A DNA stretch of 31,694 nt from DATBFX01 sp036558305 (GTDB taxonomy: Bacteria; Chloroflexota; Chloroflexia; Thermomicrobiales; UBA6265), in contig DATBFX010000204.1 of the NCBI GenBank assembly GCA_036558305.1, forward strand, positions 1-31,694, written 5' to 3'. Position 1 is the stretch's first letter; each line of letters opens with the position of its first letter. Under the pieces are notes generated by a model that saw only the letters and a program-made list of their open reading frames with translations, searched no databases and was not told where the DNA came from. Below are positions 23,270-31,680 of this stretch, piece after piece. A program made the translations under genes and the position numbers.

Positions 23270-24987
23270 CAGCGGTCGTCATGCGTAGGAGTGGGCCGGT
23301 GGCCGCGAGACCGCCGTCGCCTCCGCCGTGTCGACTCGCGGCGTTCGGCCAGGACCGCCGCGTGCTCCGCGTTGACCGGCGCCGCGGCCAATGCGGTCTG
23401 CGCCGCGACGGCCGAGCACGCGACGGCCATCTGGGGGATCGTCACGAACCGGTAACCGCGACCGCGCAGATTGTCGATGATCCGCGGTAGCGCCCGTCCC
23501 GTCGATCTCGCGGTGGCCGGGCCGTCGATGTGGAACTCGACGATCGCCCCGTCGTAAGCGTTGCCGACCACGCGCCGGTAGACGTCGGCCTCGTACGCGG
23601 TTTCGTCGTAGTCGCGCGCCGCGATCCGCCACCCGACCGGCAGGTAGCCCTGGCCCACGATCAACGAGACCACCCGACCGTCGATGGCCGCGGCGTACGG
23701 CGTAAACCAGGGACCGGGCGGGGCGCCGAGGACCTGCTCAATCGCCTTCCCGGCCCTCTGGATGTCCTTGACCACGTTGGCGTCGGATTGGGTCGTCAGC
23801 TCGCGCCGGGCGTAGCCGTGGCTGCCGATCACGTAACCGTCGGCCGCCAACCGATTCAGCAGCGTCCCGTTCCGCTCGGCCCACCAACCCATGACGAACA
23901 TCGTCGCCGGCACGCCCCGCCCCTTCAGCGTCGCCAGGACGCCGGTGTCGAACCGGTCGCCGATGCCGACGTTGAAGATGAAGGCGATCCGCTTGCAGCC
24001 GGACGCGCCCTGGTCGAGGTAGCGGATTTGCCCGCTGCCGACGACCGAGAAGACCGAACCGGCGCTGAGTCCGCTCGTCTGCCCGACCGCCGAAATCCGG
24101 TGACCGCCGTGACCGCTCGACACCGGGACCGTCAGCTTCGCATCGGCTTTCCCGCTCGACGCGACGGTGACCCTTTTCCAGACGCTGGACGTGGCACCGG
24201 AATAGCTGTACCAGCGGACCACGACGACCTCTCCGGCACGGAAGCCGCGCAGACGCACGGTCACCGCCGCCCCGGCCTGACCGCTCGCGGGCGAAAGCCC
24301 GAGACTGGGCGGGCGCACCCGGAAGGTGGTCACGACCTTCACCCCGGCTCCGTCCACCACCGTCACCTGCCAGGAACCGGCCGCGACGGCCGGGACGGCG
24401 AAGCGTTTGCTGCCGCTGCCGTCGTCGGCGGCGGTGAAGCGGGCGAGCGTTTCGGCGATCCCCTGCCAGCGGATGCGGAGACCGCTCCCGGGCCCGAATC
24501 CCTGGCAGGTGACGGTGATCGATTGGCCGATGACCCCACCGGTCGTGCTCAGCGTGCAGGTCGGAGCCAACTCGGCCACCCCGACCCCGGCGCCCGGCGT
24601 CGGGGTGCGCGTGGCACGGCGGGTCGGGGTCGGCGTCGAGGTCGGCGGCCGGGCGGTCGGGGACGGTGTCGCCGTGACGGGGGGCGCCTCGGACGCGGTG
24701 GGAATCGGCGTCGGCACCAGGGTCGGCGTCGCCGGCGGTTCCGGCGTGAGAGTTGGCGTCGCGGTCGGTTCGTCGGTCGGGGTCGGCGGTTCGGTCGGGG
24801 TCGCCGTGGGTGTCTCCGTCGCGGTCGGTTCCAAGTCTGCCGCATCGTCCGGTGTTGCGCTCGCGGCGACGGCGGTCTCGTCGCGTGCAGAGGCGGTGGA
24901 CACCCGAACCGACGGCGACAGTCCCGCCAGGACCACCGCCAGTCCGGTCACGACGATTGCGAGCGATCGCATCGGGTGCCGTCGCAC
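23179..24987 (-). CDS. Secreted protein with Thr-Pro linker, two Ig-like modules and a degenerate NodB (polysaccharide deacetylase) domain
   Basis: Exported protein of about 602 residues. A hydrophobic signal (SLAIVVTGLAVVLAGLSPSV) is followed by a Thr/Pro-rich stalk (about residues 50-130) and two beta-sandwich modules beginning PTCTLSTTGGVIGQSITVTC and LGLSPASGQAGAAVTVRLRG. A NodB-like domain occupies about 325-520. Its motifs depart from active deacetylases: FIFNVGIGDRFDTG replaces the TFDDG metal/catalytic Asp motif, IGSHGYARREL keeps one His but has Arg at the second HxxxH-type position, and WFTPYAAA replaces the RPPYG motif. It may be a carbohydrate-binding pseudoenzyme. The GTG at 24987 has a GGGAAGGG element about 7 nt upstream; ATG 24972 is an alternative. 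The basic C-terminal tail of about 60 residues runs antisense over the GNAT gene and looks non-native. Confidence 0.8.
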   Translation of the reverse strand: MRRHPMRSLAIVVTGLAVVLAGLSPSVRVSTASARDETAVAASATPDDAADLEPTATETPTATPTEPPTPTDEPTATPTLTPEPPATPTLVPTPIPTASEAPPVTATPSPTARPPTSTPTPTRRATRTPTPGAGVGVAELAPTCTLSTTGGVIGQSITVTCQGFGPGSGLRIRWQGIAETLARFTAADDGSGSKRFAVPAVAAGSWQVTVVDGAGVKVVTTFRVRPPSLGLSPASGQAGAAVTVRLRGFRAGEVVVVRWYSYSGATSSVWKRVTVASSGKADAKLTVPVSSGHGGHRISAVGQTSGLSAGSVFSVVGSGQIRYLDQGASGCKRIAFIFNVGIGDRFDTGVLATLKGRGVPATMFVMGWWAERNGTLLNRLAADGYVIGSHGYARRELTTQSDANVVKDIQRAGKAIEQVLGAPPGPWFTPYAAAIDGRVVSLIVGQGYLPVGWRIAARDYDETAYEADVYRRVVGNAYDGAIVEFHIDGPATARSTGRALPRIIDNLRGRGYRFVTIPQMAVACSAVAAQTALAAAPVNAEHAAVLAERRESTRRRRRRSRGHRPTPTHDDRCQRARTRSKQGFSGPQTSGRTTRGTKPTLR

Positions 24988-25056
24988 CACGCATCCCTTC
25001 CCCGACGTGGTCGTCGCGGGCCAGAGGAGAAGACGGGGCTGTTGCTCGTGGCGCAA

Positions 25057-26334
25057 TCATACCCGAATCGCGACGAGAGCGAACGATCCGTCCTCAGCGG
25101 CTCGCCTCGCGACCGGCGTGGCCGGGGCGACGCCTGCGAGTTCCACCAGCAGACCGTCCCCATCGCCGGTCGGCACGAAGATCGTCCCGTTCGTCGCCCA
25201 GGTATTCCCCCCGGCCGGCCGCACCGGTTCGGCAGCCGGGATACCGCCGAGCAGCGGCGTGACCTCGCCGCCGACCGCCTCGACGAGCAGGGCACCGACG
25301 TCCCCGACCCACGAGACTATCAAGATCGACCGGCCATCGGGGGAGAATGAGGCACCCACGGTCGCCGTGACGTCCGAAGCTGCCGCGGTCGCCTCGCCGC
25401 CTGCAAGAGTCCCCAGCGGCGTCACCGCTCCGGTTGCGAGATCGAGGATCGCCCACGGCGAACCGTCCCAACGGTCGAGCGGTTGAGGATAGTGAACGAG
25501 GGCCAGGTCGCCGCCGGCCGAGAGTTCGGCCAGGACCGGCGGCCCGCTCGCCGGATCGGCGCCGGTGATCTGCCGCCACCCTTGCCCGTCGACCCCAAAT
25601 TCCCAGACCCCATTCCGCCTGTCGCCTTCGTCGGGAAGCACCTCTGAATAGACGATCCGTCGTCCGTCGGAGGACCAGAGCGGCTTGACGAACATCGCCC
25701 CGTCCCGGTCCCCGAGGGACAGCAACGTCGTCTCCCTTCCGTCCGCGATCCCGACGCGAACGATGGGCGTCGGGGCGGCATCTCGCTGCCAGACCGTGCG
25801 GGCGAAGACCAACGCCGTCCCATCGGGCGACCAGGCCGGGTTGGTATCCAGATAGACGTCGGTGCCGGAGTTCGTCTCTGCGGTGGGGAGTGCCCCGCGG
25901 TACCCGTCGTCGGTCAGGTGGGTCGCCTCACCGGTCGCGACGTCGAGGACCCAGAGGTCGCCGTCCCGCATCGTTCGCGCGATGTCCTCGTCGAACGCGA
26001 TCCGCCGGCTGTCCGGCGACCAGACGACCCCCTCCGGTCGCAACCCGGCATCGAACCCGGCCAGATCCATGCACAACCGCTCGGTCAGCGTGTTCGCCGC
26101 AAGGACGCAAAACGCGTCGGCGCCCCGTTCCCATTGCCGGAGAACGCCCAACCACTACCCGTCCGGTGACATCGTGAGCACGCGACCGTCGGGCACCGCG
26201 ATCGTCCGCTGCCCTGTTACCCGCACCGTCGCGGCACCCGTGTCCCCCCGACCTCCAGCCACCACGACCACGAGCGCCAGACACACGATCCACGGCAATC
26301 TGCGCCACACGGGAGTCTTCCTCTTGACACTCAC
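25057..26334 (-). pseudogene. PD40/TolB-like beta-propeller secreted protein, interrupted by an in-frame TAG
   Basis: The coding sequence starts at GTG 26334 with a signal peptide (KRKTPVWRRLPWIVCLALVV) and reads VTGQRTIAVPDGRVLTMSPDG. It then meets a TAG (26155-26157) and continues in the same frame as WLGVLRQWERGADAF through repeated WSPDSRRIAF-, AWSPDGTALVF- and SFSPDGRSILI-type PD40 blades to the stop at 25057. The intact paralogue next door aligns across the break (VAEQRDIEIPDTRIISLSPDGTSLVAA, then VVWSPD), so the TAG is a nonsense mutation or a readthrough site, not a gene boundary. A TTG at 26151 could re-initiate translation of a 364-residue product without signal peptide. Unlike the paralogue it lacks an SH3-like C-terminus. 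Confidence 0.8.
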
Positions 26335-26421
26335 GTTTCCGTAACCGCCTGTTGAACCAGGCTTATCTGGGTTAGCCCGAGATTTGACCATCGGGTCACC
26401 GGGTGCGCCAACGCCGTAGGT

Positions 26422-27942
26422 TCACTCCGGCTGCAAACTCACGAACTCGGCCCGCACCCAGCCGATCGTCTTCGTCTCTGGGTCCATCACCGGCCACCAC
26501 CGGAACCCATCGCCTTCCTCGGCCGGACCGAGCACCGTCAACGCCGCACCCCGTGCCACCTCCAGCACGACCGGCGCGTCGCGCGACGGGGCGGCGCGGA
26601 GTCGCACGCCGTCGTCGTTGACGTAGACGGTCACGCCCGGCTCGATCGTCCCCGCCAGCGGCGTCCCCACCGCCACCGACGGGATGGCGACCGGCGTCGC
26701 GACCGGCGGCGACGAGGCGCCGCCCGCCAGGCGAATCAGCGTCCCCGCGCCGAGGTCGCTGTTCATGAACACCGACCCGTTCGTCGCCCAGGTCGGCACC
26801 AACTCGTACGCGACGGTAATCGCCCGCGTCAGCCCGTCGATGAGGCGGGTCTCCCCGCCGTCGGGCAGGTTGCGCACGAAGACCTGGTAATCCGGATCGG
26901 TCAGGTGCGAGACGGAGAGCAGTTTCGACCCGTCCGGCGAGAGCGTGGCGAGCGAGACGTAGGCGTACTCCGGGGCGTTCGGGTCCTGGAGGGTCAGCGG
27001 CGTCGCCTTGCCGGAAGCGACGTCGATCAACGCGTAGATCGGGCCTTTTCCAGAGAACTGGTTTGCCGCCACGATGTAGAGACCGAGCACCCGATCGCCG
27101 GTGGGTGCAACCTGGACGGCGACCGGCGGTCCGAGGTCGGGATCGGTCATCGCGGCCACCTGCCGGGCGTTCTGACCGTCGATGTCCACCACCCAGATCC
27201 CGCTTCGCGGATCGTTGTTGCTCAGAAAGTTGACGTTGTAGAAGAGGCGGGGTACCCCCTGAGTCCCATCCGCCTGCCAGTGGATCCCGAAATAGACGAT
27301 ACCGGGGGTGTCGGGCGTCACCTGGACGATCGTCCGCGGCGTTCCCCCGGTCAGCGGCAGCACCGCGATCTCGTTGCCGCGCCAGTCGCCGTCGCGCCAG
27401 GTGGAGCGGGAAAACGCGAGCGACTGCCCGTCCGGCGACCAGGCGGGATTGACGTCGAAGAAAAACTCTTTGACGTCGCTCTTCTGGTTCATGAAGGGAA
27501 CCGGTCCCCGAATACCCTCGTCGGTGAAATCGGTCAGCTTGCCCGTCGCGGCGTCCATGTACCAGATGTCGCCGTCTCGGAAGTACTTGAACGCATCCTC
27601 CGCAAAGGCGATCTTCGTGCTGTCCGGCGACCAGACGACGTCCTCGATCCGCAACCCCGAATCGAGCCCCGACAGATCGGCACAGGCCCGCTCCGCCAGC
27701 GTCTCGACGTCGTACGTGCACAACTGCCCCCGCCCATAGTCCGTCGCCGGTTTGGCCGCCACCAACGATGTCCCATCCGGCGAGAGCGAGATGATCCGGG
27801 TGTCGGGGATCTCGATGTCTCGTTGCTCCGCGACGGAGATTCCCGCGGCCGGCGTCGCCTCCTGCGCCCGCGCGCCGGTTCCACTCGCACCCAGGATCAG
27901 CAGTTGCAGGACGAGGCACGCGCTTCCCCATCTCGGTCTCAT
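26422..27942 (-). CDS. Secreted PD40/TolB-like beta-propeller protein with C-terminal SH3-like domain
   Basis: Exported protein of 506 residues and unknown ligand. A signal peptide (about residues 1-26, ending ARAQ) precedes a beta-propeller with SPDG/SPDS blade signatures: IISLSPDGTSLVAA (50-63), VVWSPDSTKIAFAED (102-116), NPAWSPDGQSLAFSR (165-179) and ATLSPDGSKLLSVS. A short ATPVAIPS-type linker then leads to a bacterial SH3-like module (about 440-503: VYVNDDGVRLRAAPSRDAP and TIGWVRAEFVSL). PD40 propellers usually mediate protein or glycan binding at the cell surface, and SH3b modules often bind peptidoglycan peptides. ATG 27942 has GGAGGAG 6 nt upstream. It is the intact tandem paralogue of the disrupted gene downstream, and is divergent from the solute-binding-protein homologue. 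Confidence 0.87.
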   Translation of the reverse strand: MRPRWGSACLVLQLLILGASGTGARAQEATPAAGISVAEQRDIEIPDTRIISLSPDGTSLVAAKPATDYGRGQLCTYDVETLAERACADLSGLDSGLRIEDVVWSPDSTKIAFAEDAFKYFRDGDIWYMDAATGKLTDFTDEGIRGPVPFMNQKSDVKEFFFDVNPAWSPDGQSLAFSRSTWRDGDWRGNEIAVLPLTGGTPRTIVQVTPDTPGIVYFGIHWQADGTQGVPRLFYNVNFLSNNDPRSGIWVVDIDGQNARQVAAMTDPDLGPPVAVQVAPTGDRVLGLYIVAANQFSGKGPIYALIDVASGKATPLTLQDPNAPEYAYVSLATLSPDGSKLLSVSHLTDPDYQVFVRNLPDGGETRLIDGLTRAITVAYELVPTWATNGSVFMNSDLGAGTLIRLAGGASSPPVATPVAIPSVAVGTPLAGTIEPGVTVYVNDDGVRLRAAPSRDAPVVLEVARGAALTVLGPAEEGDGFRWWPVMDPETKTIGWVRAEFVSLQPE

Positions 27943-28031
27943 GCCCGACTCCTCCGTCCGCCGCCGAACCCCGCGGCACGGTCAAGTATCCACGACGGGG
28001 CAACGGCCGCGGTTCGCCGTCATGCCGGTTG

Positions 28032-28060
28032 TTGACGAGCCTACCCCTGTGTGCTTGACT
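28032..28060 (+). promoter_or_regulatory. Candidate promoter of the solute-binding-protein homologue
   Basis: TTGACG (28032-28037) is a good -35. A 17-nt spacer leads to TTGACT (28055-28060), a poor -10. It lies 44 nt upstream of the GTG at 28104, in the divergent intergenic region. Spacing and the -35 match are the only support. Confidence 0.25.
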
Positions 28061-28103
28061 CCCGCCCGGTGCGGTTCCGGCACCGCGCCGAAGGGAGGGA
28101 CTC

Positions 28104-29342
28104 GTGCCCACCGTCCGCTTCATGCAAGAGGAGTACTTCCCGCGACAAAAAGAATCGCTGCCCCACTTCACCGAGAAGACCGGGATCGAGGTGACCATCT
28201 ACCTCCTTCCGGTCGAGCCCTTTTGGCACGACGCGCGAAGGGCGTTCGGCGACCCGCCGACCTGGGACCTCCTCGTCCCGGACGAGGTGATCGTCGCCGA
28301 GCAGATCCGCCACGGCACCCTCGAACCGCTCGGCCGCCGCGCCCACCGCGAAGGGATCGACCTCGACGACTTCCTCCAGGCCGCGATCGACCGCTTCCGC
28401 GCCAGCGACGTCGTCTACGCCATCCCCTACGTCGCGATGTCCAACGTTCTGATCTACCGCCGTGACGTTTTAGAGCGTTACGATCTCGCCGTACCGACGA
28501 CCTGGGACCAGGTGCGCGATACCGCCGCCGCCGCCCAGGCCGTCCTCCGCCGCGACGGCGTCGAGGACGTCTTCGGTTTCACCAGCCGCGGTCTTGCCGG
28601 GTACGGCCACAACTTCTGGATCGTCGGTTCCACCCTCTTCCCCTCCTGGGGCTGGGATTGGAACCGCGGTGCCGGCCAACCGCCCCGCGTCGACGAACCG
28701 GCCACCGTCGACGCCGTCGCCTTCTACGCCGCCCTCCTCCGAGAATCCGGTCCACCCGACGCCGCAAAAATGACCTTCACCGACACCCACCGCTTGTTCG
28801 CCGAGGGGAAGGCCGTTTTCCTCCTGGATACGGCCACCGAACTCGCGACGATGCGCCGCGCCGACCCCGACGGGCTCGGTCAGACCGCCGCGATGGCGAT
28901 CGTCCCGACCGGTCCCACCGGGCGCCCGGAACCGGGGCTGTACGCCCCCGCCTTCTGCATCCCCGCCACCAGCCCCGTCAAAGACGAGGCCTGGCAACTC
29001 CTCAAATACCTGGCCTCCCCCGACGAAGTCCGCAAGGACGCCGTCGACGCCGGTTACGCCGAACCGGCCCGCCTCTCCGTCTTCGCCGGCGACGCCTACG
29101 CCGCGGCCTACGACGCCGACTTCCGCGCCGTCCTCCGCGAAACCCGCGCCTACGCCCGCATCAATCGCCCCCTCATCCCCTTCGGCTTCGAACTCGGCGA
29201 CCTCGTCGGCGCCGCGGCCGAATCGGTGATCGCGGGGGAGAAGCCCGCGGCGACGGCGCTCCGCGACGCCCAACGCGCGATCGACGGCATGGTCTGGACC
29301 GCAACCCACGAACTCGCGGACGGATTCCGTGCCGCCCACTAG
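28104..29342 (+). CDS. Extracellular solute-binding protein family 1 homologue without a signal peptide
   Basis: Family 1 (MalE-type) binding-protein homologue of 412 residues. It has EEYFPRQKESLPHFTEKTGI and VTIYLLPVEPFW at the N-terminal strand, VYAIPYVAMSNVLIYRRDVLE and RYDLAVPTTWDQVRDTA (the classic tyrosine-rich hinge segment), FAEGKAVFLLDTATELATM, and AFCIPATSPVKDEAWQLLKY. These lie in the order expected of an ABC sugar-binding protein. The start is a GTG with AAGGGAGGGA upstream; the frame is closed by a stop only 15 codons further up, and no hydrophobic signal sequence or lipobox fits. Either the protein is cytosolic or the signal has been lost. No permease or ATPase is adjacent; HyuA follows 105 bp downstream on the same strand. 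Confidence 0.83.
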   Translation: MPTVRFMQEEYFPRQKESLPHFTEKTGIEVTIYLLPVEPFWHDARRAFGDPPTWDLLVPDEVIVAEQIRHGTLEPLGRRAHREGIDLDDFLQAAIDRFRASDVVYAIPYVAMSNVLIYRRDVLERYDLAVPTTWDQVRDTAAAAQAVLRRDGVEDVFGFTSRGLAGYGHNFWIVGSTLFPSWGWDWNRGAGQPPRVDEPATVDAVAFYAALLRESGPPDAAKMTFTDTHRLFAEGKAVFLLDTATELATMRRADPDGLGQTAAMAIVPTGPTGRPEPGLYAPAFCIPATSPVKDEAWQLLKYLASPDEVRKDAVDAGYAEPARLSVFAGDAYAAAYDADFRAVLRETRAYARINRPLIPFGFELGDLVGAAAESVIAGEKPAATALRDAQRAIDGMVWTATHELADGFRAAH

Positions 29343-29418
29343 CGCGAGAGAACCCAGCCAGTCTCTCGCCCGGCCCTATCACGACCCTGGGAAACGAGTA
29401 CCGCTCGGCCCCCGGCTT

Positions 29419-29499
29419 CGGCCCCCCCGGCCCCCCAATCCTGGGGGGTGAACGCGCCCCCCTCCGTCTCCCCCCCGGTTGGGGGGGCCGGGGGGGCCG
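29419..29499. repeat. G/C-homopolymer inverted repeat at the HyuA start
   Basis: The left arm (29419-29438), of CGG, C7, GG, C6 and AA, pairs with the right arm (29479-29499), TT, G7, CC, G7, CCG, with one base of slippage. Inner G6 and C7 tracts can pair as well. The HyuA GTG and its first 17 or so codons lie within the element, so the encoded N-terminus is low-complexity. The G-tracts could also form a quadruplex. Confidence 0.8.
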
Positions 29500-31577
29500 A
29501 CTCCCACTACCGGGTCGGCGCCGACATCGGCGGCACGTTCACCGACGTCGTCCTCGTCGCCCCGAACGGGGCATTCGCGACGCGCAAGGTCCTCTCGACC
29601 GTCGACGACTACTCGCGCGGCATCCTCGACGCGCTGGCCGATCTCCTGGCCGCGCTCGACGTGCCAGCGGCGGCGGTCGCCGAGATCGTCCACGGCACGA
29701 CCGTCGCCACCAACGCCATCCTCGAAGGGAAGGGTGCCCCAACCGCCCTCCTGACCACCCGCGGCTTCCGCGACGTGCTGGAACTGCGCCGTCTGCGCAC
29801 CCCGCACCTCTACGACCGCTTCTACGAACCGCCCCGCCCGATCGTCGAACGGCGACTGCGCCTGGAGGTCGGCGAGCGGTTGGACGCCGCCGGTGAAATC
29901 GTCGAGCCGTTGGACGCGGGAAGCGTGCACGTCGCCCTCGACCGGATCGCCGGCGACGGCGCCGAGGCGGTCGCGATCTGCCTCCTCCACTCCTATCGCA
30001 ATCCGGCGCACGAGCGGCGGGTCGGCGAGTTGGTGCGGGCGCGATTGCCGCACGTTTACCTCTCGCTCTCGGTCGACGTCTTGCCGGAGATTCGCGAATA
30101 CGAGCGAACCAGCACGACGGTCATCAACGCCTACGTCGGACCGGTCGTGAAGAGCTACCTCGACTCGCTCGCCCATCGCCTGGGAACCGCCGGCATCCCG
30201 GCCGATCTCCTGATCATGCAGTCGAACGGCGGCATCATGTCGGCCGCGGCGGCGGCGCGGACCCCGGCCCAGATCGTCGAATCCGGCCCCGCCGCCGGCG
30301 TCATCGCTGCTCATGAGCTCGGCCAGCAGGCCGGCCTTCCGAACCTCATCTCCTTCGACATGGGCGGCACGACCGCGAAGGCCTCGATCATCGAGGACGG
30401 CAGGCTGGCGCGGACGACCGAATACGAGGTCGGCGCCGGTATCTCCCTCTCCAGTCGCCTCGTCAAGGGCGGCGGCCACGCCCTCAAGCTGCCGGTACTC
30501 GACATCGCCGAGGTCGGCGCCGGCGGCGGCAGCATCGTCTGGATCGACCGCGGCGGCGCCCTGAAGGTGGGCCCGCGCAGCGCCGGGGCGATGCCGGGTC
30601 CGGTCTGCCACGACACCGGCGGCACCGAACCGACGATCACCGACGCCAACGTCGTCCTCGGCTACGTCAACCCGCGTGGTCTCGCCGGCGGCGCCGTTCG
30701 CCTTCGCCCCGAACTGGCCGAGGCGGCGCTCTGCGAGGCGGTGGCGCGGCCGCTCGGGCTCGATCTGGCGGAAGCGGCCTTCGGTGTCCACACCGTCGCC
30801 AACGTGACGATGATCCGCGCGATCAAGGCGGTTTCGACCTACCGCGGCCGCGATCCGCGCGACTTCACGCTCCTCGCCTTCGGCGGCAGCGGCCCGATCC
30901 ACGCCGTCGGCATCGCCCGCGAGCTCGGCATGCAGCGCGTCGTCGTCCCGCCCGCGCCCGGCCTCTTCTCGGCCGGCGGTCTCCTCGCCGCCCGCCAGGA
31001 GCGGCACGAAGTCCAAACCCTCTTCGGCCGGACCGAGGCGATCGACCTCGCCACGGTCAACGCGACGTTCTGCCGCCTGGAGGAACATGCCCGTCGCGAG
31101 TTGAACGCCGGTTCGACACAGGGGGCGGAGTTGACCTGTCGACGCTCCGCCGATCTCCGCTACGTCGGCCAGGGCTACGAACTCACCGTTGCCGCCCCCG
31201 CGGGCACCATCGACGCGACGGCAATGGCCGACCTGATCGAAGCCTTCGGCGTCGAGCACGAACGCACCTACGGTCACCGCGCCACCGACGCCCCCGTCGA
31301 GTTGGTCAACCTCCGCGTCACCGCCCGCTATGAGCAGGACCGCGCCCGTCCACTGGCGCCGATGGAGGACCGGCACCGCCCCGCACGAGACTTGCGCCAC
31401 GCCTACTTCGGTGCTGCGCACGGCTACCTGGAAACACCCGTGATCGCCCGGTTCGACCTGGACCACCGCCCCCAACCCGGCCCGGCAATCGTCGAGGAGT
31501 ACGACGCGACCACGGTCATCCCGCCCGGTTGCCGGATGCACCTGGACGAATCGAACAACGTGGTGATCGCCGTGTGA
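29448..31577 (+). CDS. Hydantoinase/oxoprolinase family protein, subunit A (HyuA-like)
   Basis: ATP-dependent amidohydrolase subunit of the HyuA/N-methylhydantoinase A/5-oxoprolinase family, 709 residues (family usually about 680-700). The ATPase-fold phosphate loop is YRVGADIGGTFTDVVLV (about residues 21-37). It is followed by IVHGTTVATNAILEGKGAPT, VESGPAAGVIAAHELG, the second phosphate motif ISFDMGGTTAKASII (about 301-315), and LLAFGGSGPIHAVGIARELG. The C-terminal domain begins about 500. These enzymes open cyclic imides or 5-oxoproline with ATP and normally need a HyuB partner, presumably beyond the right edge. GTG 29448 is the only usable start, and the first 17 or so residues are encoded by an inverted repeat, so the native N-terminus is probably close to SHYRVG. 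It lies downstream of the solute-binding homologue. Confidence 0.92.
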   Translation: MNAPPSVSPPVGGAGGADSHYRVGADIGGTFTDVVLVAPNGAFATRKVLSTVDDYSRGILDALADLLAALDVPAAAVAEIVHGTTVATNAILEGKGAPTALLTTRGFRDVLELRRLRTPHLYDRFYEPPRPIVERRLRLEVGERLDAAGEIVEPLDAGSVHVALDRIAGDGAEAVAICLLHSYRNPAHERRVGELVRARLPHVYLSLSVDVLPEIREYERTSTTVINAYVGPVVKSYLDSLAHRLGTAGIPADLLIMQSNGGIMSAAAAARTPAQIVESGPAAGVIAAHELGQQAGLPNLISFDMGGTTAKASIIEDGRLARTTEYEVGAGISLSSRLVKGGGHALKLPVLDIAEVGAGGGSIVWIDRGGALKVGPRSAGAMPGPVCHDTGGTEPTITDANVVLGYVNPRGLAGGAVRLRPELAEAALCEAVARPLGLDLAEAAFGVHTVANVTMIRAIKAVSTYRGRDPRDFTLLAFGGSGPIHAVGIARELGMQRVVVPPAPGLFSAGGLLAARQERHEVQTLFGRTEAIDLATVNATFCRLEEHARRELNAGSTQGAELTCRRSADLRYVGQGYELTVAAPAGTIDATAMADLIEAFGVEHERTYGHRATDAPVELVNLRVTARYEQDRARPLAPMEDRHRPARDLRHAYFGAAHGYLETPVIARFDLDHRPQPGPAIVEEYDATTVIPPGCRMHLDESNNVVIAV

Positions 31578-31598
31578 ATCGCGATTGGCAGGGACGAA

Positions 31599-31680
31599 GA
31601 GAGGTCCTTCGCTGCGCTCAGGATGTTCAGGGGAGGGGTGCTCCTCAATTGAACATCCTGAGCGCAGCGAAGGACCTCTC
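31599..31680. repeat. Perfect 31-bp inverted repeat downstream of HyuA
   Basis: Bases 31599-31629 are exactly complementary to 31650-31680, with a 20-nt loop, 21 nt after the HyuA stop. The core word (GTCCTTCGCTGCGCTCAGGA and its complement) belongs to a class of dispersed repeats, recognisable in translated form as LSAAKDLS, that I recall from many bacterial genomes. In RNA it would form a very stable hairpin and could end or protect the hyuA transcript. Confidence 0.9.

Noticed and set aside
24600..24840. Short-period repetitive DNA that could suggest a repeat array or CRISPR
   Set aside because: It encodes the Thr-Pro stalk of the secreted NodB-fold protein. The periodicity follows codons, and there are no fixed repeats with unique spacers.
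29379..31541. 720-residue antisense open frame across the hyuA gene
   Set aside because: It is Gly/Val/Asp-rich with no domains and lies fully opposite a motif-complete HyuA. Long antisense frames are expected in GC-rich codon-biased DNA.
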